Source: Chitinophagaceae bacterium 26-R-25 | Lineage (GTDB): Bacteria; Bacteroidota; Bacteroidia; Chitinophagales; Chitinophagaceae | Direction: 5' to 3' | DNA length: 64,000 nt | Assembly: GCA_029906195.1 (NCBI GenBank) | Contig: JARWSJ010000002.1 | Location: forward strand, 1,240,001-1,304,000 | Shown here: piece after piece, positions 28,474 to 37,956 of the stretch | How positions within the stretch are numbered: the first letter of the stretch is position 1 | Layout of the letters: each line of letters begins with the position of its first letter | The notes under the pieces: generated by a model | The model's input: the letters and a program-made list of their open reading frames with translations, nothing else | Databases searched by the model: none | What the model was told of the DNA's origin: nothing | Program-made: the position numbers and the translations under genes

Positions 28474-28583
28474 TATATGCACCTGTTATTAAGAACCAGT
28501 TACAGATGTCAGGGTGCGACGGAGTGTTGGTTCGATTCCGGTCACGGAATATTTAATTAAAACAAGATTACCTTTAAAAAGTC

Positions 28584-28988
28584 ATGGCGAAAGCACAACA
28601 AAACAGCGCTAAAGTCGCTGCTAAAAAAAGAATCGTAAAAGTTGACGCTTATGGTGATGCACACATCGTAGCAAGCTTCAACAATATCATTATTAGCTTA
28701 ACCAACAAGCACGGTCAGGTTATTTCCTGGTCTTCTGCTGGTAAAATGGGCTTCAGAGGTTCTAAAAAGAACACTCCGTACGCAGCTCAAATGGCCGCAG
28801 CTGACGCAGCAAAAGTAGCTTTGGATGCTGGTTTGAAAAGAGTAGATGTTTACGTGAAAGGACCTGGTTCCGGACGTGAAGGAGCTATCCGCTCTCTGTC
28901 TAACTCAGGTATTGAAGTAGTACAGATTAAAGATGTGACGCCGCTTCCGCACAACGGATGCCGTCCTCCAAAGAAAAGAAGAGTTTAA
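28584..28988 (+). CDS. rpsK: 30S ribosomal protein S11
   Basis: 134 residues with the S11 core: [53 protein letters not shown] and the final [13 protein letters not shown], which is nearly invariant. Platform protein of the small subunit. Confidence 0.98.
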   Translation: MAKAQQNSAKVAAKKRIVKVDAYGDAHIVASFNNIIISLTNKHGQVISWSSAGKMGFRGSKKNTPYAAQMAAADAAKVALDAGLKRVDVYVKGPGSGREGAIRSLSNSGIEVVQIKDVTPLPHNGCRPPKKRRV

Positions 28989-29005
28989 TCTTTATAAAGA
29001 GTTTA

Positions 29006-29033
29006 TGTACGGTGAATCCCACCGTACATTTTT
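29006..29033 (+). terminator. Terminator-like hairpin between rpsK and rpsD
   Basis: TGTACGGT / ACCGTACA with a GAATCCC loop followed by five T. It may lower expression of the downstream rpsD-rpoA-rplQ part or mark a separate transcript. Confidence 0.7.
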
Positions 29034-29131
29034 GCTTTTCATATATTTTGTATTTTAACTGGATGTGCGATTGATTTTTTAAGATTTTTACTGATCGTAC
29101 ATCGTAACCAAAAAAATCTACAATTACAATT

Positions 29132-29737
29132 ATGGCACGTTACACAGGTCCCAAGACCAAAATTTCAAGAATTTTCGGTGAGCCAATCTTAGGCAATGGC
29201 AAATGGTTAAACAAAAACAGCAACCCTCCAGGTCAGCACGGTGCGTCTCGCAAACGTAAAAGCCTTGGTGAGTATGCTTTGCAATTGCGCGAAAAACAAA
29301 AAGCTAAATATACTTACGGTGTATTGGAGCGTCAATTCCGCAAAACATTCGATGAGGCTGCTCGTCGTCGTGGTGTAACAGGTGAAAACCTGATCAAATT
29401 GCTGGAAGCACGTTTGGATAACACTGTATTCCGTTTAGGTTTGTCAGCTTCTCGTCCTGGCGCTCGTCAGTTGGTATCTCACAAACACGTTACTGTTAAC
29501 GGTGAAGTGGTGAACGTACCTTCTTTCCAATTGAAACCAGGTGACATCATCGGTTTGAAACCAGCATCTGGCGTTAACTCTAGCATCACTAGCCAATTCC
29601 GCGGTAAAAATGCTAAATTCAACTGGTTGGACTGGAACGAAACTGAGCAAAAAGGAACTTTCATTGCGTACCCTGAAAGAGAAAGCGTTCCTGAGAACAT
29701 CAAGGAACAACTGATTGTAGAGTTGTACTCTAAATAA
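29132..29737 (+). CDS. rpsD: 30S ribosomal protein S4
   Basis: 201 residues. MARYTGPKTKISRIFGEP, a basic N-terminal region without the zinc-binding cysteines seen in some species, and the S4 RNA-binding domain (LEARLDNTVFRLGLSASRPG, then ARQLVSHKHVTVNG). It nucleates 30S assembly and in many bacteria represses its own operon. Confidence 0.98.
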   Translation: MARYTGPKTKISRIFGEPILGNGKWLNKNSNPPGQHGASRKRKSLGEYALQLREKQKAKYTYGVLERQFRKTFDEAARRRGVTGENLIKLLEARLDNTVFRLGLSASRPGARQLVSHKHVTVNGEVVNVPSFQLKPGDIIGLKPASGVNSSITSQFRGKNAKFNWLDWNETEQKGTFIAYPERESVPENIKEQLIVELYSK

Positions 29738-29839
29738 TGATCAGCGCAGTTAGTAGCCGGAAGATTTTTCTTTCAGTGCTAATTGCAGAACAGTAAGGCT
29801 AAACAAAGAAAATATAAAACTAAAATCTGAAACAGATAT

Positions 29840-30841
29840 ATGGCCATTTTAAATTTCCAGAAACCTGACAAAATTGTTTTGCAAAAAGCAACCGATTTTG
29901 AAGCACAATTTGAATTCCGCCCTTTGGAACCTGGCTTTGGCGTAACTATCGGAAACGCATTGCGCCGCGTATTGCTGAGTTCATTGGAAGGATATGCTAT
30001 CACGGGAATTAGGATTGAAGGGGCTGAGCATGAATTTGCTACTATCAAGGGTATAACAGAGGACGCTACCGAGATTATCCTGAATCTGAAACAAGTAAGA
30101 TTCAAGAAAATCGTAGATAGCGAAGCGGTGAATGAAAAAATTACCCTGCACATTAAAGGTAAGAACGAATTTACTGCGGGCATGATCCAGGAAGGCACCC
30201 AGTCTTTCCAGATCATGAATCCAGAACTGCTGATCTGTACTATGGACCCTTCTGCAAAGTTGGACATAGAGCTTACAATCGGAAAGGGTCGTGGTTATGT
30301 ACCTTCTGAAGAGAACAAATTGAAAGACGCGCCTGTAGGTTACATTCCTATCGACTCTGTATACACTCCGATCAAGAATGTTAAATACAGCATCGAAAAT
30401 ACCCGTGTGGAACAACGTACTGACTATGAAAAGTTGGTAATGGAAGTTAGCACAGACGGTACTATTCATCCAGAAGAAGCTGTTAAACAAGCTTCACGTA
30501 TTCTGATTCAACACCTGATGATCATAACTGATGAAAACATCACTTTTGATAACAAGGAAGAGAAAAAAGAAGACCTGGTAGACGAACAAACTTTACAATT
30601 GCGTAAAGTATTGAAAACACCTTTGGAAGATCTTGATCTTTCAGTACGTGCCTTCAACTGCTTGAAAGCTGCTAAAATCAACAGCTTGAGCGAGTTGGTT
30701 GGTTACGAACAAGAAGACCTGATGAAATTCCGCAACTTCGGTCAAAAATCTTTGAGCGAAATCGAACAAGTGTTGAACGAAAGAGGTTTGCACTTCGGAA
30801 TGGATCTTGCGAAATTGGGTGTGGATAAAGATGATATCTAA
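29840..30841 (+). CDS. rpoA: RNA polymerase alpha subunit
   Basis: 333 residues. N-terminal dimerisation domain with [20 protein letters not shown] (about 25-45); C-terminal domain with [20 protein letters not shown] (about 262-280) and a final [19 protein letters not shown] full-length enzyme subunit; normal for the phylum. Confidence 0.98.
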   Translation: MAILNFQKPDKIVLQKATDFEAQFEFRPLEPGFGVTIGNALRRVLLSSLEGYAITGIRIEGAEHEFATIKGITEDATEIILNLKQVRFKKIVDSEAVNEKITLHIKGKNEFTAGMIQEGTQSFQIMNPELLICTMDPSAKLDIELTIGKGRGYVPSEENKLKDAPVGYIPIDSVYTPIKNVKYSIENTRVEQRTDYEKLVMEVSTDGTIHPEEAVKQASRILIQHLMIITDENITFDNKEEKKEDLVDEQTLQLRKVLKTPLEDLDLSVRAFNCLKAAKINSLSELVGYEQEDLMKFRNFGQKSLSEIEQVLNERGLHFGMDLAKLGVDKDDI

Positions 30842-30847
30842 ATAACT

Positions 30848-30886
30848 TAAGGCTTATGCTTGTGTGAAAACCTTGCATGAGCCTTA
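30848..30886. other. Hairpin in the rpoA-rplQ gap
   Basis: TAAGGCTTATGC pairs with GCATGAGCCTTA with one mismatch and a 15-base loop. No T-tract follows, so it is not a classical terminator; it could protect or process the mRNA. Confidence 0.5.
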
Positions 30887-30952
30887 CTTATACATTGTAA
30901 ACAGTAGGCTGTAATTCCTGACACGGTACAGCCGAATCTAAAAATTAACGTC

Positions 30953-31438
30953 ATGCGTCACGGAGACAAAATCAAAAATTTAAGTCGTACAAAAGCACAC
31001 AGAGATGCTTTGTTGAGCAATCTTACTTGTCAATTGATTCAGCACAAGAGAATTGTAACTACACTTGCTAAAGCTAAAGCTTTAAGAGTGTATGCTGAGC
31101 CATTGATCACAAAAGCTAAAGAAAACAGCACACACCAACGTCGTATTGTTTTCGGCTATTTGCAAGATAAAGAAGCTATCAAAGAACTTTTCGGTGCGGT
31201 TGCTGAAAAAGTTGCTGGTCGTCCAGGCGGTTACACTCGTATCATCAAATTGGGTGCTCGTGTGGGTGATAACGCTGAAACTGCGATGATCGAGCTTGTA
31301 GACTTCAACGAAATCTACGGTAAAACAGCAGAAACTAAAGCAGAACCAGCTAAAAAGACTCGTCGTGCTGGTGGAGCTAAAAAGAAAGCTTCTGATGAAG
31401 CATCTGCAGCAGGTGAAGAAACTAAAGCAGCAGAATAA
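30953..31438 (+). CDS. rplQ: 50S ribosomal protein L17 with extended C-terminus
   Basis: 161 residues. The first 115 are the L17 core ([56 protein letters not shown]). The last 40 are a Lys/Ala/Glu-rich, low-complexity tail, a common extension in Bacteroidota. Last gene of the alpha operon. Confidence 0.97.
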   Translation: MRHGDKIKNLSRTKAHRDALLSNLTCQLIQHKRIVTTLAKAKALRVYAEPLITKAKENSTHQRRIVFGYLQDKEAIKELFGAVAEKVAGRPGGYTRIIKLGARVGDNAETAMIELVDFNEIYGKTAETKAEPAKKTRRAGGAKKKASDEASAAGEETKAAE

Positions 31439-31465
31439 GGAAATGATCATTCGTTCTTTATATAG

Positions 31466-31497
31466 AAGCTCCGATATTATTATCGGAGCTTTTTTTT
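31466..31497 (+). terminator. Strong terminator ending the alpha operon
   Basis: AAGCTCCGATA / TATCGGAGCTT with a TTAT loop and eight T, 28 bases after rplQ. Confidence 0.95.
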
Positions 31498-31499
31498 AA

Positions 31500-31735
31500 C
31501 CAATTCAAAAGTAAAAAGTCAAAATTCAAAAGGGCAGCGTAAATTTTGGCGACTTGCATTGTAGGTGAATAGAAATACCACCGTACAAGTGTGCGACGCA
31601 ACAGAAGTTGAGTCAGAGATATACAGTTGATTACATAACTGGCAGTATAAAAACACTAGTCTGTGCCGATTTTGAGGCCAGTTTGCATAACGGACAAATT
31701 TTTGACTTTTGATTTTTGAATTTTGACTTCAATAA
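31500..31735. repeat. Inverted repeat of CAAAAGTAAAAAGTC words in the rplQ-carA gap
   Basis: Left arm 31502-31531 (AATTCAAAAGTAAAAAGTCA) and right arm 31695-31730 (ATTTTTGACTTTTGATTTTT). About 160 bases of unrelated sequence lie between them with no recognisable gene. Confidence 0.7.
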
Positions 31736-31739
31736 CAAC

Positions 31740-31747
31740 TATTTTTG
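31740..31747 (+). promoter_or_regulatory. Candidate -7 element of carA
   Basis: TATTTTTG matches TAnnTTTG and lies 20 bases before the carA ATG. A TTG at 31716-31718, inside the right arm of the repeat, gives a 21-base spacing. Confidence 0.5.
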
Positions 31748-31766
31748 CAGCGAATTAAAAATCTCC

Positions 31767-32873
31767 ATGTCTAATACTACTCAACAACAAGCGATTTTGG
31801 TGCTGGAAGACGGCACTGTACATTATGGTAATGCATTTGGCGTTATTGGCACTACAACAGGCGAATTGTGCTTTAACACTGGTATGACCGGTTACCAGGA
31901 AGTATTTACAGATCCTAGTTATTATGGCCAGGTTTTGATTATGAACAACGTGCACGTTGGAAACTATGGTGTTAAAGATGGAGACGTAGAAAGTAGTTCT
32001 ATTAAAATCCGCGGATTGATTGGACGTAACCTTGAAGAAACCTATTCACGCCGCCAGGCGCAAGGTTCTCTGAACGACTATTTGAAAGCAAACAATCTTG
32101 TTGCGATTGAAGATGTTGATACGCGTTCACTGGTTGAGCATGTGCGTACGAAAGGTGCGATGAACTGCATTATCTCTTCAGAAATTTTGGATGTTGAACA
32201 ACTGAAAGCTGAGTTGGCGAAAGTTCCTTCAATGGACGGCTTGGAACTTGCTTCTCTTGTTAGTACAGATAAAACCTATGAAATGGGTGATCCGAATTCA
32301 TCCATTCGCGTTGCAGTGATCGATTTTGGTGTAAAACAGAATATTCTTAACTGCCTTGTAGAAAGAGGAGCGTATATAAAAGTCCACCCTGCAAAAACTT
32401 CTGCAGCGGAACTAAAAGCGTTTAATCCTGATGGTTATTTTATATCAAACGGTCCCGGCGATCCTGCAGCAATGCCTTACGCTGTTGAAACTGTAAAAGA
32501 AATTTTGAAAGCGGAAAAACCGGTTTTCGGTATCTGTTTGGGACACCAGTTGCTGGCTTTGGCTAACGGTATTCCTACTTTCAAAATGCACCACGGTCAC
32601 AGAGGTTTAAACCACCCTGTGAAAAACCTGATAACTGGTCTTTGCGAGATCACTACGCAAAACCACGGTTTTGGTGTAGATCCTGAAGCTGTTAAAAAAG
32701 CAGATCACATCGAGGTTACACACGTTAACCTTAACGATAAATCAATTGAAGGTATCAGATTGAAAGGTAAACCTGCGTTTTCTGTGCAATACCACCCTGA
32801 AGCAACTCCGGGCCCGCACGATAGCAGATACTTGTTTGATGATTTCATCAAATTGATTCAAGAGAACAAGTAG
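31767..32873 (+). CDS. carA: Carbamoyl-phosphate synthase small (glutaminase) subunit
   Basis: 368 residues. N-terminal CarA domain (ILVLEDGTVHYGNAFG, TGELCFNTGMTGYQEVFTDP) and C-terminal class I glutamine amidotransferase with nucleophile C257 in GICLGHQ and the His-Glu pair in YHPEATPGPHD. It releases ammonia from glutamine for the large subunit, feeding arginine and pyrimidine synthesis. carB is not in the window. The start at 31767 is chosen because upstream residues derive from the promoter and repeat region. Confidence 0.97.
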   Translation: MSNTTQQQAILVLEDGTVHYGNAFGVIGTTTGELCFNTGMTGYQEVFTDPSYYGQVLIMNNVHVGNYGVKDGDVESSSIKIRGLIGRNLEETYSRRQAQGSLNDYLKANNLVAIEDVDTRSLVEHVRTKGAMNCIISSEILDVEQLKAELAKVPSMDGLELASLVSTDKTYEMGDPNSSIRVAVIDFGVKQNILNCLVERGAYIKVHPAKTSAAELKAFNPDGYFISNGPGDPAAMPYAVETVKEILKAEKPVFGICLGHQLLALANGIPTFKMHHGHRGLNHPVKNLITGLCEITTQNHGFGVDPEAVKKADHIEVTHVNLNDKSIEGIRLKGKPAFSVQYHPEATPGPHDSRYLFDDFIKLIQENK

Positions 32874-32876
32874 TCA

Positions 32877-33032
32877 ATTGAAAATTGAAAGTTGAAAATT
32901 GAAAATTGAAAATGTTTGGAGGCTGCGTTTTGCAGCCTCTTTTTTTACGCCGTAAGCTGAAAGGTCTTAGTTAGTAGTCGGAGAATATTGATTTTAATAT
33001 TAACTTTCAACTTTCAATTTTCAACTTTCAAT
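32877..33032. repeat. Inverted repeat of TTGAAAATTGAAAGTTG words enclosing a terminator
   Basis: Left arm 32877-32914 and right arm 33000-33032 (TAACTTTCAACTTTCAATTT). The carA terminator lies just inside the left arm. The right arm ends 2 bases before the aroQ start codon, so it would be the aroQ leader. Confidence 0.85.
32919..32946 (+). terminator. Terminator after carA
   Basis: GAGGCTGC / GCAGCCTC with a GTTTT loop, then seven T. Confidence 0.93.
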
Positions 33033-33033
33033 A

Positions 33034-33450
33034 ATGAAGATCGCTATCATCAACGGACCTAACCTAAATCTTCTTGGAACGAGAGAGCCTGGTATCTATG
33101 GCAGCCAGACTTTTGAAGCATTCTATTCAGAACTGCAGAAATTATTTCCTGATATTTCATTTCACTATTTTCAAAGCAATGTGGAAGGCGAGTTGATCAA
33201 TGAACTGCAGCGTGTGGGCTTTGACTACGATGGCATCATAATGAACCCTGGCGGCTATACACATACTTCAGTGGCAATTGGCGACGCAATTGCGGCGATC
33301 AAAACGCCTGTAATTGAAGTTCATATCAGCAATGTGCATGCGCGTGAAGATTTCAGAAAACTGTCGCATGTTTCTGCGAAAGCAAAAGGGACGATTGCGG
33401 GACTGGGGATGAAAGGTTATGAGCTGGCGGTGAGATTCTTCATGGGTTAA
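33034..33450 (+). CDS. aroQ: Type II 3-dehydroquinate dehydratase
   Basis: 138 residues, standard for the dodecameric type II enzyme that makes 3-dehydroshikimate in the shikimate pathway. Visible are INGPNLNLLGTREPGIYG with catalytic R17 and Y22, NPGGYTHTSVAI (about 73), EVHISNVHAREDFR (about 97, catalytic His) and GLGMKGYELA. Its start codon abuts a repeat arm, so its leader is unusual. Confidence 0.97.
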   Translation: MKIAIINGPNLNLLGTREPGIYGSQTFEAFYSELQKLFPDISFHYFQSNVEGELINELQRVGFDYDGIIMNPGGYTHTSVAIGDAIAAIKTPVIEVHISNVHAREDFRKLSHVSAKAKGTIAGLGMKGYELAVRFFMG

Positions 33451-33458
33451 GAGCCTGG

Positions 33459-33617
33459 TTAATTTGAGAATTTGAAGATTTGAAAATTTGAAAATTCTTT
33501 CAGCGCCGCTTTGCCTTTTTTAACTACGCTCCAAATTTCTCTGAGAGCAGATAGTATATCGAGAAAGATACGCTTAAAGCATTTTCAAATTTTCAAATCC
33601 TCAAATTTTCAAATTGT
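33459..33617. repeat. Inverted repeat of TTTGAGAATTTGAAGATTTG words
   Basis: Left arm 33462-33500 and right arm 33577-33617 (CATTTTCAAATTTTCAAATC). Convergent gap between aroQ and the DUF4249 gene. Confidence 0.8.
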
Positions 33618-33618
33618 G

Positions 33619-34428
33619 CTACTTCACAATCAACCCTTTCTGTGAAACACTATATGCACAAAAATACCCCAATGCGCCGCCGGTGATGCTGCTGACAGGA
33701 TTAGCTGGGGCAGGATTGTCGGGGCGATCAATGATGGTCGCCAGGGAATTGAAGTAGTCGTAGTTTGCTTTATCGATAGATCTCATTTCTACAGAAATTG
33801 AGTCACCTTTTTTAATGTATTCTTTATCTTTTCTGAAAAGAGAAAAGTTTGTCGAGTTGCCATCAAAGTATTTATCGTTTGTGATATTGATGGCTTTGGA
33901 CGCTACACTATTTATGTATTGTATAAAGCGATAATTGTTGCCCAAACCTTTCGGATCTGTGAAATAAACAACAGCCTCAAGCGTGTCTTCGTCGCTGGAC
34001 TTGAAAGTTGATCTCTGGATCTTAACATCATCCAATGGCACGACGGCTGGCATTGTTGAACTGGCCGAATACTCTTTGTTGTCGGTAGTTTTTATGTACA
34101 ATGTATATGTGGTGCCAACGGTACCGTTCAACGTTGCCGTCTGATAATTGCCGGGAGTTGTTTCTTTAAGGGTTTCGCTATTTCCTTTATTGTCAGAAAT
34201 CTTCACAACAGCGTTTTGAACTGCCGGGAAACTATTTGTTTGATCGTAGTCAACACTGGTCGACAGCTTGATTGTGTATGGGCCGGGAGTGTTGGAAATA
34301 TTGCCTTCCACCACCAGTTGAGGTGCCGAGTTATTTGTTTTAACGTCGATCACTTTTTCACATGATGTTGTGCCCATTGCTACAACAAGCACAAGTAATA
34401 TCGATATGATTGATTGAGTATGTTTCAT
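33619..34428 (-). CDS. DUF4249 family lipoprotein
   Basis: 269 residues. A type II signal with the lipobox TTSC (Cys near residue 23) leads into SAPQLVVEGNISNTPGPYTI, the DUF4249 hallmark, then beta-rich sequence. In Bacteroidota such lipoproteins are usually encoded right after a TonB-dependent receptor and are thought to be its surface partner, in the way SusD serves SusC. Here it follows the receptor by 91 bases on the same strand. Ligand unknown. Confidence 0.88.
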   Translation of the reverse strand: MKHTQSIISILLVLVVAMGTTSCEKVIDVKTNNSAPQLVVEGNISNTPGPYTIKLSTSVDYDQTNSFPAVQNAVVKISDNKGNSETLKETTPGNYQTATLNGTVGTTYTLYIKTTDNKEYSASSTMPAVVPLDDVKIQRSTFKSSDEDTLEAVVYFTDPKGLGNNYRFIQYINSVASKAINITNDKYFDGNSTNFSLFRKDKEYIKKGDSISVEMRSIDKANYDYFNSLATIIDRPDNPAPANPVSSITGGALGYFCAYSVSQKGLIVK

Positions 34429-34519
34429 CTGTATTTTCTTATTTTATTTTGGTCAGATGGAATTCGCATGAAAACAATCAAGTCTTGGGTGGCAGAATTG
34501 TTGTCATGCTCATTTCATC

Positions 34520-36856
34520 TTAGAATTTGAAATTGTAGGTTACAGAAGGAATGAATTTGAACAAAGCAACCTGAACTGCTTCCGTTTTGGTTGGATCATC
34601 AGGATTTGTTTTGAAATTGATCGTGTAGGCATTTTCTCTTCCGTAAGCGTTGTATAGAGAGAATGTCCAGCTTGATTCTTTAGTAGCTGTTTTCTTTACG
34701 ATATAAGTGGCGCCAAGATCAAGTCTGTGGTAGGCCGGCATGCGATAGCCGTTTCTTTCTGTATAATAGTTTACAACCTGGTTGTCGACTTCATATTTAC
34801 CACTTGGGAAAGTAGTGGCATTACCTGTGTAGTAAACAAAGTCAGCGGAGAATGTCCATTTTTTGCTCAGTTCATACATAGCAACAACGGAAATGTCGTG
34901 TGTACGATCTTGTCTCGCAGAAAACCATGCACCTTTGTTTATTTCTGCGAATTGTCTTTCACTTTTCGCCAATGTATAGCCGATCCAACCTGTCAGCTTG
35001 CCTGATTTTTTCTTGATCAAAAATTCTGCACCATAGGCTCTTCCTTTGCCAAACAACAATTGCGATTCTACATTCTCATTACCATAAATATCTGCTCCAT
35101 TCTTATAGTCGATCTGATTCTGCATTAATTTATAATAAAGCTCAGTTGAGAATTCGTACTGGTTGTTTTTAAAGTTCCTGAAATAGCCAACAGAGAAGAG
35201 ATCCGCAACTTCAGGTTTTACATTGTTGCTGCTTGGTATCCACACATCCCATGGTGAGGAAGTTGATGAAGTACTTAGCAGGTGCATGTTTTGTGTGTTG
35301 CGGGAATATCCTCCTTTGATGGAGTGTTCATCATTTATGATATAGCTTAACGATATTCTTGGCTCTGCAAAGAAGTATGTTTTTACCAAACCTGTTTTGC
35401 TGTACACTGAAGAATCTTTTATGCTGCTGTCATCGTTGTATCTATAAAACGTGCCCGGTCCCAGCAATGAAAATGAACTGAAACGGATGCCGTAGTTTAT
35501 GTTTAAATGGTCAGAAAATGTCCATGTATCGTTGATGTAGGCGCCATTTTCCCAACCATGTTTTTTCTGCAGCTGCATGTTGTTGATACCGGATTTAGGA
35601 TTTGCTGTCACTTCACCTGGAATGAATGTGTGGGCGATGGAGTTGATACCAAACTTCACGTTGTGATTAGAGCCGACATACCATTGAAGGTCTTCCTTGA
35701 AATTCCAGTCTTGTATGGCAGACGTGATCTTAACATCATCGCCATTGTTATTAAGAAGGATATGATAATTGTAGTTGCTGAAAATAAGAGAGGTGTTAGA
35801 AAACAATTTGCTGCTGAAGATATGGTTCCAGCGGAGGGTTGCGGTTGAATTGCTCCAATCGAGCCCAAACTGTTTGTTGTAGTTAAAATTGTCGCGACCA
35901 AAATATCCGGATAAATAAATTCTATCCTTTTCTCCCAGTTTGTAGTTGGCTTTTGCGTTGATGTCGTAGAAATACAGCGTTGAGTTTTTCGCCGTCGTAT
36001 CTTTTGATAATTTAAGGAACAAATCGGCATAAGTGCGTCGTGCAGAAATTATGAATGAACCTTTATCTTTTACGATAGGTGCTTCAACACTTAATCTTGA
36101 CGAAATCAAACCAATGCCGCCGCTTACACTTGCACGTTTGTTGTTTCCCTCATTCATTTTTAAGTCAACAACAGAAGACAACCTGCCGCCGTATTCTGAA
36201 GGAGCAGTGCCTTTGTATATGGTCGCATCTTTGATGGCATCTGAATTAAAAACAGAGAAGAAGCCGAGCATGTGGGATGGATTATAAACAGGCGCTTCAT
36301 CCAGCAGAATAAGGTTTTGATCTGCGCTTCCGCCACGCACATAGAAACCGGAATTGCCATCGCCGGCGGATTGAATACCGGGCAAAAGCTGGATCGTTTT
36401 CAAAACATCTTTCTCGCCAAAAATGACAGGAATGTTTTGGATCTCCTTCATGCTTACTTTTTCAACTCCCATGACAGGACGGAGCACTGCTTCATTTTTT
36501 TTACGGCTGGTTACAATGACTTCCTGTAAACTGCTGTTGGTTCTTGCCAATTGCACATTTACCCGGATGTCTTTATTAACATCCAATGAAAATGTTTGTA
36601 CGTTGAAGCCCACTGATTGCGCCACCAGGGTGTATTTTCCTTTTGGCACTGTGAGCGAATAAAAACCATAAGAGTTGGTAACGATGCCGGCATTTTTTAT
36701 CTCTTTGATATAAACGGACACTCCGATCATATCTTCACCGGTGGCGGAATCTTTAACTGTTCCGCTGATGCTAAACTTTTCCTGAGCATTTGCAGCTAGA
36801 GATAGCACAGACAGGACAAGTGCCACTAATAGCTGAAGGCTTTTTTTAGATTGCAT
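34520..36856 (-). CDS. TonB-dependent outer membrane receptor paired with DUF4249
   Basis: 778 residues. A signal peptide ends at LAANAQ; then a carboxypeptidase-regulatory-like domain (FSISGTVKDSATGEDMIGVS, about 28-110), plug domain with GVEKVSMKEIQNIPVIFGE (about 130) and FYVRGGSADQNLILLDEAPV (about 167), and a 22-strand-type barrel ending VTYNFKF with a terminal aromatic. It should import a ligand with TonB. The pairing with DUF4249 sets it apart from SusC/SusD systems and from the other receptor in the window. Confidence 0.94.
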   Translation of the reverse strand: MQSKKSLQLLVALVLSVLSLAANAQEKFSISGTVKDSATGEDMIGVSVYIKEIKNAGIVTNSYGFYSLTVPKGKYTLVAQSVGFNVQTFSLDVNKDIRVNVQLARTNSSLQEVIVTSRKKNEAVLRPVMGVEKVSMKEIQNIPVIFGEKDVLKTIQLLPGIQSAGDGNSGFYVRGGSADQNLILLDEAPVYNPSHMLGFFSVFNSDAIKDATIYKGTAPSEYGGRLSSVVDLKMNEGNNKRASVSGGIGLISSRLSVEAPIVKDKGSFIISARRTYADLFLKLSKDTTAKNSTLYFYDINAKANYKLGEKDRIYLSGYFGRDNFNYNKQFGLDWSNSTATLRWNHIFSSKLFSNTSLIFSNYNYHILLNNNGDDVKITSAIQDWNFKEDLQWYVGSNHNVKFGINSIAHTFIPGEVTANPKSGINNMQLQKKHGWENGAYINDTWTFSDHLNINYGIRFSSFSLLGPGTFYRYNDDSSIKDSSVYSKTGLVKTYFFAEPRISLSYIINDEHSIKGGYSRNTQNMHLLSTSSTSSPWDVWIPSSNNVKPEVADLFSVGYFRNFKNNQYEFSTELYYKLMQNQIDYKNGADIYGNENVESQLLFGKGRAYGAEFLIKKKSGKLTGWIGYTLAKSERQFAEINKGAWFSARQDRTHDISVVAMYELSKKWTFSADFVYYTGNATTFPSGKYEVDNQVVNYYTERNGYRMPAYHRLDLGATYIVKKTATKESSWTFSLYNAYGRENAYTINFKTNPDDPTKTEAVQVALFKFIPSVTYNFKF

Positions 36857-37048
36857 GTAAGGGTTTTAAAATTTTCTAATGATAAGGCCGCAAAAATCTT
36901 TATCTCATAGTCAAGAAATCGTTAAAATAGCCCAAAACAAGGTTTCCTGCGATTTGGCACGCAAAATTATGCCATATGTTAAAACCTGGGTATTAAATAT
37001 TGATAAAAGGGTTGTTTAATGGGATTAACATTTTTACAAGATCAGTAG

Positions 37049-37067
37049 GGGCGAACCGCATTCGCCC
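37049..37067. repeat. GGGCGAA...TTCGCCC palindrome
   Basis: GGGCGAA / TTCGCCC with a five-base CCGCA centre, preceded by GTAG. The same motif recurs at 61782-61800. The gap 36857-37091 holds nothing else that I recognise. Confidence 0.75.
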
Positions 37068-37091
37068 GGCACCTAAACCAATTTCAAATAA

Positions 37092-37784
37092 TTACAGGAA
37101 TATTCGTAGAAGTAGTGCATATCCAATATCCTGTTTCATGTTGTCAGCCTTTTTGATGATATGCACACCTGTCCGGCTCCAAACAATGAACACATCTCCT
37201 TTGCGGTGTGCCAAAATTTGCTGTTCAATTTCCGGTAGAATGTGGCCTTTTGCAATCCATCCCAGATCTCCTTTGGTAGCTATTTCGCCACCCATCGAAT
37301 ACATTTGAGCCATGTCTTCAAAAGTTGCCCGGCCGTTATTGATGCGGTTAAGAATTGATTTTGAGAGTGAATCTGCTACCCGGTAGGTAAGTATAGAGGT
37401 GTCAATAAAAACCTGGCTGATGCGGTTGAATGTGCTGGGTTCCTGCGCCAGAACTTCTACGAGATATTTGTCCTGTTTCCTGGTTAAGAACGGACCGTAC
37501 ACCTTGCCCGGTTTGCCGTGGTAGGCAATGCTGTCCGCTACACCCTGAAAGGTTAAAGTATTCATAACCACCACGGTATCAATCTTGTATTTCTTCTTTA
37601 AAATGTCGCGGGTGTATAAAATTGGATTGTAGGATTTCTCGATTCCTTCTTTTATTTGCGGTATTGTTTTTGGTACAACTACTGCTGATTGTGCGGGTGC
37701 TGTCTGTTTGTTTTGTGCATTTGCAGAAAAGAAAAGAAATAAACAGGATGATAGAAAAAGGATGATGATTTTGAGAAGCCGCAT
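37092..37784 (-). CDS. Exported parvulin-type peptidyl-prolyl isomerase
   Basis: 230 residues from the ATG at 37784. A signal peptide ends at FSANAQ. Residues about 75-215 resemble a PpiC/SurA parvulin domain, with the GDLGWIAKGHILPEIEQQIL stretch (about 170) and GDVFIVWSRTGVHIIKKADN (about 197-216). Such enzymes speed folding of exported proteins in the periplasm. It may help outer membrane receptor folding, but its position next to the TonB receptor could be chance. A start at 37802 would add six residues. Confidence 0.82.
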   Translation of the reverse strand: MRLLKIIILFLSSCLFLFFSANAQNKQTAPAQSAVVVPKTIPQIKEGIEKSYNPILYTRDILKKKYKIDTVVVMNTLTFQGVADSIAYHGKPGKVYGPFLTRKQDKYLVEVLAQEPSTFNRISQVFIDTSILTYRVADSLSKSILNRINNGRATFEDMAQMYSMGGEIATKGDLGWIAKGHILPEIEQQILAHRKGDVFIVWSRTGVHIIKKADNMKQDIGYALLLRIFL

Positions 37785-37809
37785 AATGGTTGATTGCCGC
37801 AAATGTATT

Positions 37810-37843
37810 CAATTAGGAATTAAGAATTAGGAATTAAGAATTT
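37810..37843. repeat. Single arm of the AATTAGGAATTAAG family
   Basis: Tandem AATTAGG/AATTAAG units between divergent genes. No matching reverse arm is seen nearby. Confidence 0.7.
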
Positions 37844-37956
37844 TTCCAAAGCGACATCCATTTTGTTAAAATGGTTTTCAGGAATGATCAGCGTTTTTCA
37901 TTAGGTTCGAATTTTAATATTTTTTCGCAGAATAAATTATTTGATCAGTACGTTTT

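Noticed and set aside
33619-36856. Calling the receptor and lipoprotein a SusC/SusD pair
   Set aside because: The lipoprotein has the DUF4249 pattern (VVEGNISN...GPYTI), not SusD helical repeats, and the receptor is shorter than typical SusC proteins.
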